64,000 bases of DNA from Sinonovacula constricta (GCA_007844125.1 CM017561.1:34686406-34750405), one strand, 5' to 3'. Numbered from the stretch's first letter, positions 24,984-37,560 are shown. Notes: generated by a model not told the origin, from the sequence alone. A program made the numbers and translations.

Positions 24984-25392
24984 TTAAAGGTGGTATCCTA
25001 AGATGTGCCGATATTAACTGCATATAACGATAGTGGTTCAATGTCGGTGGACCCGTATTGGGGGAGAACTGCAGGCCATTGATGCAGTCTTGCTTTTTTT
25101 ATCAAAATGTTAGACAATGTGTATGTAATTAAATTTTGTAAAAATAACTCAGAATGTATCATTGCATGTATACAGCAATTTAATGAACTCAGAAGTGGTC
25201 ATATAAACTGCGTCAGATTTTAGTTTGCTTCCATTGTTAAATAGTTAATGTAACAGACTTTTATATACGATCATTAAAAGAAATGTAATTACATAAAAGG
25301 AAACTCTATAAATTGATAAATGTAATTCATTACAAACTTTATTTGTTTATTATCAACATACTTGTAATTCAATAACTAGAGATTAATGCAGT

Positions 25393-25712
25393 TTGTTTGT
25401 TTGTTTATTGGGTTTATCGTCCCACCAACAGTATTTCAGTTATTTGGAGACGGTGTCCACTTGAAGCAATTATAGTGCTGCGTTCACTGTGTATAGCATG
25501 CCGTGAACACCTGGCATGATACCACACCCAGTCACATTATCCTGACACCGGGCCAACCAGTCGTGGAACTACCCTTATATTTGCTTGAGCGTTAGCAAGG
25601 GAGCTATACCACTACCATTTTTAACGACTTTGGTATGTCGCGGTCCGGGATCGAACCCGGTGCTTCCCGTACCTGGAGCCGACGCTCTACCGATTGCGCT
25701 ACCAGGTCCGGT
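25393..25712 (-). mobile_element. tRNA-derived SINE, family 2, with 13-bp TSD
   Basis: A full-length minus-strand copy between AGATTAATGCAGT at 25380-25392 and the same 13 bases at 25713-25725. The tail complement GTTTGTTTGTTTATTGGGTT is at its left and the tRNA-like head at its right. Confidence 0.9.
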
Positions 25713-26023
25713 AGATTAATGCAGTATTTTTTTCTCTAGTTATTAACTCAATATGTGCATGCCGTATATTTATATGTTTATATTTGTATTTTTAGCTAGG
25801 GCATACATGTTATTTTTATGAAAAAAAAAATATGTTATGTTGTTTTAATCTTGAGATCGCGTTCTAATCGTTTATTTTCATTTTCCTTGTATAATTTCAG
25901 GCGCAATTGGGATCCTACACTTTGTCGTGTTACAACAGACTGGTGCTTCTAGTATAACTCGGATACCTGGATTAGTTTATCCTTAGCGTCTGTAATAAAG
26001 CGCTTTCCAACTTCTGCTGGTCA

Positions 26024-26083
26024 CAATCGGAACTCCTCGGGTAATTCCGTCCCCGGGACAATGATCCCTCGGATGTATTTGGT
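26024..26083 (+). repeat. solo Mutator-like left terminal repeat
   Basis: It begins CAATCGGAACTCCTCGG and matches the right arm of the 21.6 kb element in inverted orientation with only a few mismatches. No matching right end was found; the Pack-type element lies just downstream. Confidence 0.5.
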
Positions 26084-26221
26084 GCCATGATACTAACGAA
26101 TAGGAAGGATTCGTGAATTGCTGTTAATCGGTTCTAATAATACCTACCGGAGATGCGTATTAGATTCATCTAACTGACATAATGTTTGTGCTATTAACCT
26201 GACAACTCACATACAAATTTC

Positions 26222-26679
26222 CAATCGTACCTTCTCGGCGATCTCCGGCAAGCTTCGGAGACAATGCCTCGTATGTAATTGTATGAATACACCAGTTGGT
26301 GATTTGCCCCGGCGAATAACATCTCATTGCATTATGTAAACAAAGATGGCTGACTTTTCAAAGTGCATGCAGTACGCTTTAGATATAATGGAGATTCAAT
26401 ACTCCCTGAAAGAAGAGCAGATTGCTTCGTTGAAGAATATTTCTAACTTAGTTGATACTGTATGTATATTACCAACAGGATTTGGTAAAAGTGTAATATA
26501 CCAGTTATTACCCTGCATGCACTCGGATCACGCTTCGGTGATGTCTATATTCGAAGCTTGCCGGAGATCGCCGAGTGGGTACGATTGCCATTTTGGATGT
26601 AGTTCGTCAATATGGCGGCGACCGCATTATTTCCGAGGTGATTACGTAGAGGACGGAATTACCCGAGGAGTTCCGAGTG
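26222..26679 (+). mobile_element. Mutator-like (Pack-MULE-type) element, copy 1
   Basis: It has the same ends as the 40.6 kb copy and high identity throughout. It is flanked by a 9-bp repeat with one mismatch, ACAAATTTC (26213-26221) and ACAAATCTC (26680-26688). A separate Mutator-like left end lies 198 bases upstream at 26024. Confidence 0.68.
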
Positions 26680-26774
26680 ACAAATCTCGGACATCAACTT
26701 TAAGGGGCGGATCCAGGATTTTTGTTTCCGGTTGGATTAGTTGGGGGGGGGGGGGGGAGGGGTGTTATATGTGA
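26346..26774 (+). pseudogene. RecQ-like helicase fragment, frameshifted copy
   Basis: It starts with the same ATG and Walker A region (LPTGFGKSVIYQLLP) as the copy at 40744. About seven extra bases near 26542-26550, after the HSDHASV stretch, shift the frame relative to the other copy. The reading frame then runs through the element's right end into a poly-G tract outside it. It is a non-functional fragment. Confidence 0.58.
26702..26765 (+). repeat. possible hAT-MITE end and poly-G tract
   Basis: AAGGGGCGGATCCAGGATTTT resembles the hAT-MITE left end and is followed by a long G run, as in other copies. No right end was identified. Confidence 0.4.
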
Positions 26775-27321
26775 AATAACAAAGATTATATATATAGTCT
26801 GTTTTCGTGGGATGATAGGAGAGGAGAGGCACACTTAAGCGAGAATCACGGGTTCGAGAGTAGTTCAAGGTGGTATTATGACAGGCTTCCACAGTAAAAG
26901 TGTACATCAAAAAGCCAAATATTGCTATTTCGTGCATTTTTAGATGCTTCACAGACCTTCATAGAAAGTATTTTTACACAAAAAGTTTAATTTCAGCGCG
27001 TTATTTTGTTTAAAACACGTAGGCTTAAATACGTCCTTACTCGTTTTATAACATATAGATGCAAAAATACTACTAGTAGTGCCATAGACTCATCCTACAA
27101 TGTTAAATGTCATGAAAGGTGTTTGTTGTTTTAATGTTTACAATTTTAGGGCGGTCCAGACACCGCCCCCAACCCCCACGCCTCGCGCTATATCCGCCCC
27201 CCCCCCCCCCCCCCCGCTAGATCCGACCATGACTTTTGGTCTTTCATTTTAAAGCTTACCATATCGTATTCGCGTTGTTAGTGTATAATTTCTGGCGCAA
27301 ACTGTGAGATACCACCTTTAA

Positions 27322-29573
27322 AGTGAGCACGGTTAGTGGTTTGTTATTACTTGGCTTTCTGACATTCCAAATAGTGTCAGGGCAATAATATTGTGTAATA
27401 TATATATATATATATATATATATTATTTTAATGACATCAACAAAAGAATAGATCGAATCTTTGTTATGTCTATGTCATAAATTAATGTAACAACGTAACA
27501 ATTTTTTTAATAGTAAGACCAGCTAAATCGTTTATTAAACGCCATATGAAATACAGTTAATGTTAATTGTATTAGTATGTTCGATATGGGTTATTATGTA
27601 ATCATAATGCCGCCGTAATATAAACCTGTCAATAATGATAAGTTGTAGATATGATTGATTAGGGTTGATACATAGACTTGCAGGAAGGTCATCAAGGCGC
27701 CTGAAGTACAGCTTTTGTTAAAGAATCTAATATTGGAGACCGGTCAATTTGGCGAGATTAAATTGATAATTCTCTATAATCAGACATAAATACAGCCGGT
27801 AGACAATTATATATATAGCGATAACATGCGTATTTGTCTGTGTGTAAAATAAAATTGATCTTCGATTATTTGTTTAATATGTAATTAGTTAACAGTCAGC
27901 TGTCTTGTTTATTAATTATCAACATGTCAAGTAATTGAACCGCGGCAAAAATATATCTCAACTCGCAAAATCATCACAATTGACGCACACCACTCTCACG
28001 TTATTCACCGAAACATTTGTGCGATAATATTATGAATGTTAAAAGACACCATTACGAATTCTTTAAGACATATTAAACTAAATCAAAATTATATATTTGG
28101 GACCTGTAAAATACTTAATTGCGTTAGATGTTCGGCGTAACCCGGTTTTCAATAAACCCGGCGTTCAGACAGTTCTTCGTTTTATCTCGAGATACACTAA
28201 AATGCCACCTCGCAGGTTAACCCGGAGGTTTCAAATATAGGTGCCTTCTATGCCTTCGGGGAAGGTTCTATGACCATCAACTGATTGGACAGATGTTGAG
28301 GCGGATTCCCTGATCCCATTATTTAGCTTAATCGGTCTCTTTTCTTCGCAACTTCTTCACTTTTTATATGCAATCTTCACCAGTGTCCAGTGTGGTTTGA
28401 TCAATATCGCTTGATGTCTCATGATAGCTTGGGCAGCATCAAAAACATTAGTCATATTGTATATAATTTATATTACATCAATTCGCAATGAATCGCAGGC
28501 ATGTCGTTCTAATGTTTCAAACCATTGCTTAATTATTAAAATTAAGCAAATTTGGAAGGGGATGCAAAATACCTCATACAAACATCGCAGAATCGTGAGA
28601 AAATGTCCTGAAATGTATGCAAGTTTTGTGTAGATTTAAACTCATTTCTCAATTATGTAATGCTTTTGTGATATTGTGATATTTATGTTAACAAGGTAAA
28701 TAAATTTTACGTCCAAATAAAGTTAACCACACCCACTCGCGAGCTTTGTCGCGAGTTTCTATTATAAAATAAATCGCAAACTGTCGCAACCAGTTAATGA
28801 CTATTCTAAAGTTGGCCCATTAAGTGACAAAATAACTATAATCAATTTAATAGAATATCGCTTTCATTTGACTACATACTGTGGGGTACATATGCGTGAA
28901 AAACTAACTACAATTGAAAGTGCATTCTAAAACCGATATCCCAAATTTTGGTAAGTCTATATTTACATTCAATCAATCCACAGCCGTCCTTTTATAGTGA
29001 TCACGCGCTCCCTGATGTACAAATGTTAAACAAATGTAGACAAACTAAGTAGATAGGGTGATTTGTGATGTTTACTAAAGTTGAAGTACCCCGTAGACAA
29101 ACTGAACATAATAAACGAGCGCAACTACGGCGGTCCGAAGATCGCATTCTAATCCCTGTGTTTGTTCTGTATTTAAAGATGGCCCCCATCTAGATAAGGA
29201 GCGCAAACACTAACATCCCGTCAAGTTTGGCAATATTGCGATTTGAGAAATATATGAGTGTCCGGTATAAATATTTAACACGCACTTGCGAGGTTTGAAG
29301 CTTTCGATTTCACCGATCTTGATGACATTGATCCGTAATAATATTTCTTGATCTACCTCTCTTCGCTGATGTCGATGGAATAATATGTTCAGATTATCAG
29401 AATGTAAGCCGTATCACGCTACGTGTAGTAATATCACATACATACTTCTTTTTATTCCAGTAGGAGACCAAGTTTCCAATACCTATTGTAATAAAACCTG
29501 CAAAAGTTTATGTATTTTCTGACCAAACATCTTTTTCATCTGGATCTACATTAATTTACTTTAAACGATATAT
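27322..29573. other. no gene recognised
   Basis: It contains a short (TA)n run at 27401-27423. No supported exon or known repeat otherwise. Confidence 0.45.
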
Positions 29574-29880
29574 TCGGGCTCGTAAGGTTAAGGTACAGCG
29601 TTGGTTCTGTATACAGGAGGTCCCGGTTTCGATCCCGTGCCGCGACATACCAAAGTCGTTGAAAATGGTAGTAGTATAGCTCCTTGCTAATGCTCAAGCA
29701 AATATAAAGGTATTTCCACTACTGGTTGGCCTAGTGTCAGGATAAAGTGAGTGGGTGTGGTACATGCCAGGTGTTCACGGCATGCTATACACAGTGAAGG
29801 CAGCACTATATCTGCTTCAAGTGGACACTGTGTCCAGATAACTGAAATACTGTTGGTGGGACGATAATCTTAAGAAACAA
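29574..29880 (+). mobile_element. tRNA-derived SINE, family 2, degraded head
   Basis: The body from CGACATACCAAAGTCGTT to CTGTTGGTGGGACGATAA is clear. The tRNA-like head is altered (GTAAGGTTAAGGTACAGCG) and the B box has an extra T. Confidence 0.78.
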
Positions 29881-30115
29881 GCAAACAATCGACAGGTTAA
29901 TGGTTCTGGTCATATTGGTTCTGTTCATAATCATTAAACACGTCATGGCTGCATCTATCACATATTGAGTCTTCATAAACCCCAATGATAAATGGGGCGA
30001 TATTAGTATTCAGTCAATATAATTCTCAGAAAACATTTAAATATTAAAACAAATGTTTGCCTTCTATATTATTTACATAGTATGTATGAATCAACGCTTG
30101 AACTATGTATAAGTA

Positions 30116-31179
30116 TTAAGAGGTAGTATCCGACAATTTGGACCTAAAATATTTTCATTAAACATCTTAAACTATTTTTACATGAACAGATATCGCAAAA
30201 TGCTGTTTATTGATGTCATACACCTGTCTGAAAAGTGAACTGTAGCGCCACAATCGTCATTACAAACATGTATTTCCTGTCTGAGCAAGGCTGCACAGGT
30301 AGCTAATTTTGAACAAATACAACCACGTGACCGATTATGTTTTGGCTGATCCACGTCATCCGCTGTGACGTCGATGTCTGTTTTCAGCAGAAATCCCAAT
30401 CGTTCATATTTATAGATTTGAAAAGAATTAAAAGTTTAAGTGTTGATTAACGAGTTCTACAGCCCTGCCACTGAGATACTGTTAAAAATCGTCAAAGCTT
30501 AGACTACAGTATGATGTTTTTCTACCGAAATTATACAGAAATACCCCAAAAATATGTAGCCGGGTGATAGGGAGAGAATGTGTCAGCGGTCCGGTTAGCT
30601 TAGTCAGTAGAGCATTCGCCCTGTAAGCGAAGTGTCCCGGCTTCGAGTCCCGGACTGGCTGCACATTTTTCTCCCTATGTTACGTATAGATAGTTTCCAT
30701 GTGATGTCATCGACACTGATAAGACAGTTTAAGGCAGCCATCTTTAGTGGCAGAAGCTAATGTAGTCCGAAATCGGGAAAAATGTGCTGTATTAAACTCA
30801 CCACTGTGTTTTTTTCAGTCTGTTTTACTGAATTTTACAACCGAAAATCATACACTGTTCATTTTGTTTTAAATATGAGCCAATAGTTTTATATATTTCT
30901 GTGTATTAATTCTGTGTGCATTTAAGCATATTGTATTCTAAAAGTATGAATTTCAAGAGCTTTTCAATGGTGTATAGCTTTTAATTTTCGGACCACAAAT
31001 GAAGAAATTACGAAAAAATAAAATTTACCATTCTATACAATTCATATGAAAATCCCTTTAAGTTACTATCAAAGATGGCTGCCAAGATAAGGGATTTTCA
31101 CTGATGCGGAAACTATCTATAGAGGTCAGATATTGTTACATATATCAGATAAAGGCAAACTGTCGGACACTACCTTTAA
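30116..31179. mobile_element. TTAA-bordered MITE, enlarged copy
   Basis: It starts TTAAGAGGTAGTATCCGAC and ends GTCGGACACTACCTTTAA. The family body covers 30180-30430, followed by unrelated sequence that includes a tRNA-like segment, giving 1.06 kb against about 0.46 kb for the 55.8 kb copy. Confidence 0.55.
30590..30663 (+). tRNA. tRNA-like sequence, probably degenerate
   Basis: A box TTAGCTTAGTCAGTAGAGC and B box GCTTCGAGTCC are present. A 5-bp anticodon stem TTCGC/GCGAA closes the loop CCTGTAA, which would place TGT (Thr) as anticodon with C instead of T at position 33. The acceptor and T stems have mismatches. A tRNA pseudogene or SINE head is more likely than a working tRNA. Confidence 0.4.
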
Positions 31180-31872
31180 ACATTTTTTCTTCATTATATG
31201 TATACGTCTGACACTGGCGAAATACGAGACCCAGCCGCTTATTGAGATAACCACAGATGGAAAGAGTTTTTGATGTTAACATTCTTTTGCAAATCATATG
31301 TTCCGTCATCCGACGATTGTATTTTTGTTCTTCCGTTAAAACTTTGTACTTTTATGCATAGGTCTAAATAAAATACTGTTCTGTCCTATGTATTTGTTGA
31401 CCATGTTTATTAATAAAATCGATTCCGTCAAGCAGAAATATTCAAATAAAAATATGTATTTTAAGGCTTCAGCTAACGGACGTCTATATTATATATAAAT
31501 TCTTAAACGCAAATTTAATACATTTTGCCTTTTTTTTATAAATTTATTAACATTTATTCATAAATTCCTAAATAATAACGGAATAAAAACGTTTCGGGGA
31601 ATACTACGAACTACAGGGCGATCTCTTTGTTAGCTTTCAAAAATTAAACCGAATAAAATAAATCGGATACATTGTGAAAAGCTCTAACAATATTCCTTTC
31701 AAGAAAATAATGGTCTATCCATCAAAGCTTTTAAAGGTTGTCGTGTTTCGCTAACTTTGAGAGCACTTGCGATAATATTAGCCCATTAGCGAAGCATATC
31801 TATGAAAGTTGTCAGGTTCAACGACTTCTTTATAACAGGTTCATTTTCATTTTTTAAATGTTATTTATGTGC
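31180..31872. other. no gene recognised
   Basis: A+T-rich; nothing supported. Confidence 0.5.
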
Positions 31873-32130
31873 AGCCCCACCCCCTCCTCCTCCCCCACCA
31901 CACTTCCACCAAACAGGTAAAAGAGTTGAGAAGAACCCGTACATGTAAGCTTAAAAAATGCCATGCTCTTAAAGTTTTTTTTTTTTTTGTCTGTTGACTG
32001 CTTAGGTCGAAGTCAGGTTCCCTTACTGTATATATATATCTAATATTTTCTGCGATAAAGTTAAATAGATCTTGTTTCATATCCCCTACCCACCCACCCC
32101 GACCACCATAATTTTCGGGATCCGCCCCGG
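31873..32130 (-). mobile_element. hAT-type MITE, left-truncated
   Basis: It shares GTACATGTAAGCTTAA, CTGCTTAGGTCGAAGT and GCGATAAAGTTAAATAGAT with the other copies and ends GGATCCGCCCCGG. The opposite terminus and target duplication are lost. Confidence 0.6.
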
Positions 32131-34790
32131 CATGTAAAATTATTTAGACTGTAATTTAAAGCCTAACCAGCTACTCACGAATTGATCAGACTTAGGCAAA
32201 TAGTGTATCTCCAGATCATCCTGCTAAGCCTTTAAGAATATGGCTTCTTACCGTTGCGTATAGTTTTTTAGCAAATAGTTATTGTTTGTGTTTCCTAGCA
32301 ACAAACATAGCATTCTTAGAGCTGGAGTGGAGTGGGGCGGGGTGGTACTGCTTGAGTGTATATTACCATTACATTACACCAGTACACAAGTGAAGTTACA
32401 TTTGATCAAATGTTTAGTTTTTTCTTGATAAAAGACATAAAGAGCATTTTACCTAAATATAAATAATAGGAGTGTACGGTTCAAAAACACTATATGTTTC
32501 GTAACTTCACCGAACACTGCTACAATTAAAAATCATTCTACTTTATCAATGCGTCGATGGTTCTACACGGGCAGTAGCTTTGAGTCCTACTGTGCTACTT
32601 AAGTTGGTATTTGATAACTTTTTCTTACTCCATTTCAAATAAACTACGACATCTATATACACACTCGTGTTATTTATAATGTTAAAATCTTATACATGAA
32701 CTTCTAAGTAAGCCTTGATTAGACCTTACACCGTACGACAAACTATTGTACTTTAGTTGCTTTGTAAATAATGTGTTGGCTTTTTTTTTAGTTTAAACAC
32801 AATGAAGTCTTGCATGTACAACGCGGAGCTTTTTTCGTCACTTAGGTTTGGTCTGAGCATTGAGTTCATTATGGCGTATTTACCCAACATTCTCTAGCAT
32901 AGAAAGGAATCCGGGGATAAAATCTTGTCAATCAGTGAAAGTCAATTATCAATATTGGAAGAGCTTCGTTAATGTTAAACTAACAAGATTTATCAATGAG
33001 CTTTTGTCCAAAGGCGGGTTGATACAATACGTGAGTGCACCGATAGGTAACAAGTGACGAGTGCTATACTGTATATACTGCCTGGCTAACGGCAAAAGGA
33101 AAAATGGGGGGAGGGTGTAGGTGGATAGATAGAGCGTTTCGTAAACCTACCTGCCAAGTGGTTGTCTCCAAAGACCATTTACCGCTTCTACGAACAGTTT
33201 AGTAATACCGTATCTGCTCGTGAAGAAACGAAGTCGTCGCGACTGTTTTAAGGACATGTTTTATACATATATATGTATACGCAGTACATCTATTTATACA
33301 CTGTTGTTTAACGGTCACCTTCATTCAAAAGCGGATTTTTTCTCTCATTATGAGACAGTTATTTAAAGGGATTGTCATTCAGACACAATAAAAAGCACTA
33401 TACCAATTGTTTTCATTAAACAATGCTAACAAACGAGCCGCTTGGACGGATTCATTTACAGTGGAAATAATAACTCCAATCACGCTTCTTTACCTCAGGT
33501 ATGTATGTATCAATTTTCGCTTTCTTCTATTAGAATATAAATATACGCAGGTCAAAAGTTGATATTATATTATTTTTGTTCATAATAAAATTGAAACACT
33601 ATATACTTGATTGTGTTACCATTGTAAGTTCTTGAGTTTGGCATTCATCGGGGGTGTTTTCATTTAAGGCTTGCTTGTGTGTTTTTGTGTTTGTCGCAAC
33701 GGCCTAGTTGACGTGACTAAACAGAAGAATAAAAGGAAAGTTTTCGTTGACTTTGTGTGCCGTGATATACAATTATTATTTAGTCATTGAAGTAACAAAT
33801 ATTAACTCGCTCAAATGTTTGTTAACGAACCTGTGGTGGAAATGAGACTATTAGTAAATCAAATATAATTTTGGATTTGATTTTACTGTGGGCTGAAGTT
33901 TTTGAAGGCAGACAAATGTTATAAAAATCATGGTTCTTAATTCAAACTTAGTTTTGGATATGTCAGATGGTAAGGTATTTTGCCTTTTTATCGTAAATTT
34001 CACGAAAATTGTTTTGAGAAATAGTAGTTAGTATTTCTTTGTTAATTTAATTTATAAAATTGTATAACTGTTATTTCTTTATACTGCTATTTTTATTACA
34101 ATGACTCCATAACCACTACAACCACCACAACCTCTACCACCACTAAAACTGCCACTGTCGGCTCTCATTTCCTCCACAAAACAGTTTTTTTCTCATGTTT
34201 TACTATTTTATTTTTATAATAGCGTTAGAATTATGAGGTATTGCTGCGATTCATTTTAACGACTTTTGAACAGTTTTATAATATTATGTACTTGTCGTCA
34301 ACACTAGATTTTCTGTTTTCTTTTCTTTTTTTAAATTTTAATTTCGCTGTTTTTATAGTTTGTTATAAATTCAATACATCGTAAGATGTAGAGAAAATGT
34401 TCGTGAAATAAGATGTATCATTTCATTTAGAAAAGTTTCAAATATTCTGTTTTGAGACCAAATTGTGTTAAGAACGCCTCATATTGAACTTTATCTGCTA
34501 TATATACATCAAATCATGGTTTGGTTTATATAAAATATCTTGCAAATATGAAAATATTACATATATCAACAAATAATTAACTTTTGTAAAAACAAATACG
34601 AAATAAAATCCCTTTGAAATCACATTCCTTTTCAAAATATGGCATTAATGATGTTGTCTATAACTTCAGATGCACCAGTAAAAAATCTTTAAATATTTTA
34701 TTATTACTTTCTGCACAACTAAGCAATGACAAGAAGACGAACGTCCTAAATTTACGATTATTAGCTCTTAGCCTCCTGAATACGAATTTG
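32131..34790. other. no gene recognised
   Basis: A long A+T-rich stretch. A short CCA/ACC-rich patch at 34110-34160. No exon with support. Confidence 0.45.
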
Positions 34791-35832
34791 ATCAAATCTA
34801 TAAATAGGGTTGATTCAGGCCCCGCTTTCAAGAACATCTCTCAAATCAATGAAATAGGGTTGATCCAGGCCCCGCTTGCAAGAACATCTCTCAAATCAAT
34901 GAATAGGGTTGATCGAGGCACCGCTTGCAAGAACATCTCTCAAATCTATGAAATAGGGTTGATCCAGGCACCGCTTGCAAGAACATCTATCAAATCAATG
35001 AAATAGGGTTGATCCAGGCACCGCTTGCAAGAATATCTCTCAAATCTATAAATAGGGTTGATCCAGGCCCCGCTTGCAAGAACATCTCTCAAATCTATAA
35101 ATGGTGTTGATCCAGGCCCCGCTTACAAGAACATTTCTCAAATCTATGAAATAGGGTTGATCCAGGCCCCGCTTACAAGAACATCTCTCAAATCTATGAA
35201 ATAGGGTTGATCCAGGCCCCGCTTACAAGAATATTTCTCAAATCTATGAGATAGGGTTGATCCAGGCCCCGCTTGCAAGAACATCTCTCAAATCTATAAA
35301 TAGGGTTGATCCAGGCCCCGCTTGCAAGAACATCTCTCAATCTATAAATCGGGTTGATTCAGGCCCCGCTTGCAAGAATATTTCTCAAATCTATGAAATT
35401 GGGTTGATCCAGGCCCCGCTTGCAAGAACATCTCTCAAATCTATGAAATAGGGTTGATCGAGGCCCCGCTTGCAAGAACATCTCTCAATCTATAAATCGG
35501 GTTGATCCAGGCCCCGCTTGCAAGAATATTTCTCAAATCTATAAAAAGGGTTGATCCAGGACCCGCTTGCAAGAATATTTCTCAAATTTATGAAATTGGG
35601 TTGATCCAGGCCCCGCTTGCAAGAATATTTCTCAAATCTATGAAATAGGGTTGATCCAGGCCCCGCTTGCAAGAACATCTCTCAAATCTATAAATAGGGT
35701 TGATCCAGGCCCCGCTTGCAAGAATATCTCTCAAATCTATAAATAGGGTTGATCCAGGCCCCGCTTGCAAGAATGTTTCTCAAATCTATGAAATAGGGTT
35801 GATCGAGGCACCGTTTGCAAGAATATATCTCA
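34791..35832 (+). repeat. minisatellite, 49-50 bp unit, about 21 copies
   Basis: The core AGGGTTGATCCAGGC recurs every 47-50 bases from 34805 to 35800, each followed by CCCGCTTGCAAGAA and TCTCAAATCTAT. Unit length varies (AAATC versus AATC), so the frame is not kept; the ORFs here are repeat artefacts. Confidence 0.95.
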
Positions 35833-35974
35833 ATGGAGATTAATCTCAACCTCAAATCTTGTCCTTACTTTTTTTTGTCAGCTCAGTTGAGATTTTCTCA
35901 AAATATGTTTCTAAAAGCCATTTGAGGAGATTCTCAACTGATTTGAGAAAAAATCTCGATCTAAATCATAGAAC
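35833..35974. repeat. degenerate TCTCAA/TTGAGA inverted segment
   Basis: Directly after the minisatellite, TCTCAA and its complement TTGAGA alternate at 35838-35960 and could fold into a hairpin. Origin unclear. Confidence 0.4.
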
Positions 35975-36109
35975 ATGTAAAGGTAGTTCCACGACTGGCC
36001 CGGTGTCAGGATAATGGGACTGGGTGTGGCAGGGGCGTTTTCGGGAAATTTTGGTGGTGGTGGTGGGGGGTGGTATGAATAAAAAGCCATTTAACTTTGT
36101 CATAGTATA

Positions 36110-36199
<90 letters not shown>

Positions 36200-36484
36200 T
36201 AAGGTACCCTAATTTTGACCTAAGCAGTCAACAGACAAAATTTACTTTAAAAGCTTAGTATTTGTAAGCTTACTTGTATGTATTTGCACCTGGTTGGTGG
36301 GGAGATGCATCTCCCATCCCTACCTCCTCGGATCCATCCCTGGGGTGTGATGTAGTTTAATGCCAGGTGTTCACAGTATGCTATACACACTGAAGGCAGC
36401 ATTATATCGGCTTCAAGTGGACGCCGCCTCCAGATAACTGAAGGAGTGCTGGTGGGACAATAAACCCAACAAACAAACAAAAAC
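35975..36484 (+). mobile_element. family 2 SINE split by a hAT-MITE
   Basis: The SINE body runs at 35975-36029 (GTAGTTCCACGACTGG... to GACTGGGTGTGG) and resumes at 36343-36484 through the AATAAACCCAACAAACAAAC-type tail. The head is missing. The interruption is the MITE at 36030-36342. Confidence 0.82.
36030..36342 (+). mobile_element. hAT-type MITE inserted in a SINE
   Basis: It begins CAGGGGCG and ends GGATCCATCCCTG. It is flanked by GGGTGTGG (36022-36029) and GGGTGTGA (36343-36350), an 8-bp duplication of SINE sequence with one later change. Internally it has a (TA)n microsatellite at 36115-36184. Confidence 0.82.
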
Positions 36485-37285
36485 ACATCCTACAGCATTT
36501 AATTCATAGTATGTGTCCTTTGTGCGTCCTGTTAATATCTACAAAAGGTTAACTTTACTCATATTTACACTCCGTTATGATTAACCCTTTCTACTTAACA
36601 TATAAATGAAATTATAGTGTACAGGTTTACAACAAAAATATTTTCAACAACAACAACAAAAAACTAGTCAGAAAACTGCGGTCCGAAACACGTTTGCTTT
36701 CTTTAATCTTTTGATATTGCAGACCCCCCATTATGCTGTTTTAGGCAAAAACATTCTCAACTCTTGCATCTTAATCCACGGGAAGGGGTTGTTAATGAGT
36801 AGAGATATCGACAAAAAGATAACAATTGATCTTAAACCAAGCTTTGACGCGTTTTTGATGAGACCGAACTTTCATGGTGGCTATAAACATATGCCCTAAA
36901 GCCTTTGCCTACTATGATTGTTTATGACAAACACACTCACACATGCACGTACGTACGCACGCATGCACTCGCACACACGCGCGCGCACACGTTGTACCAG
37001 TTGGGTTAAGAAGCTAACAATGATAAGTCACCAGAATGCAGAACTATGTGAAGATTCGGCAGTAGGAAGTGTTGTTCTATATCCTATTGGAGGCTTTATG
37101 ATAAATCCGTGCATGGCAGGTAAGGACATATACGTGCGCAATGATAACACTTTTTAACGGATATCCGTAAACGATAGATAATCGATCTGCTAAAAGATTA
37201 TATCGCACTTTTATCTTGCTTGCTAACATTTTTGTTTGCTGTATTTCTTACTTCTGTTCTCCTGGTGGCCTAATAGGAGAAAGGC
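36485..37285. other. no gene recognised
   Basis: An open frame at 36720-36899 after an acceptor-like TTTTGATATTGCAG is not recognisable as a protein. A CA/CG-rich run lies at 36930-36990. Confidence 0.4.
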
Positions 37286-37289
37286 AACG

Positions 37290-37560
37290 TAACAAGCAAT
37301 AGTAGAAGTGAAACGTAACAAACAATAAGAGAATTGAAACGTAGCAAACAATAAGAGAATTGAAACGTAACAAGCTATAAGAAAATTGAAACGTAACAAA
37401 CAATAAGAGAATTGAGAAACGTAACAAGCTATAAGAGAATTAAAACGTTACAAACAATAACAGAATAGAAACGTAACAAACAATAAGAGACTTGAAACGT
37501 AACAAACAATAAGAGACTTGAAACGTAACAAGAAATCAGAGAATTGAACCGTTACTTGTA
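37290..37560 (+). repeat. minisatellite, 26-bp unit, about 10 copies
   Basis: Unit approximates ACAAACAATAAGAGAATTGA plus AACGTA, with substitutions and one 28-base variant. Confidence 0.93.

Larger units (their letters stand above)
24984..27321. mobile_element. candidate TTAA-bordered transposon nest
   Basis: The left end is TTAAAGGTGGTATCC at 24984. The right end, AGATACCACCTTTAA finishing at 27321, is its inverted counterpart. Inside are a family 2 SINE (25393-25712), Mutator-like ends and the Pack-type copy 1, and a possible hAT-MITE end at 26702. The two borders may belong to separate copies. Confidence 0.4.

Noticed and set aside
34614..35770. ORFs with repeated NRVDPGPACKNISQ-type peptides
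   Set aside because: The 49-50 bp unit length does not keep the frame and stops interrupt it, so this is minisatellite artefact rather than a repeat protein.
34791..35832. CRISPR-like array
   Set aside because: Repeats are directly tandem with no unique spacers, in a eukaryotic context.
36711..36899. Exon after an acceptor-like TTGATATTGCAG
   Set aside because: The peptide is not recognisable, the frame ends at a stop without support, and no partner exon is visible.
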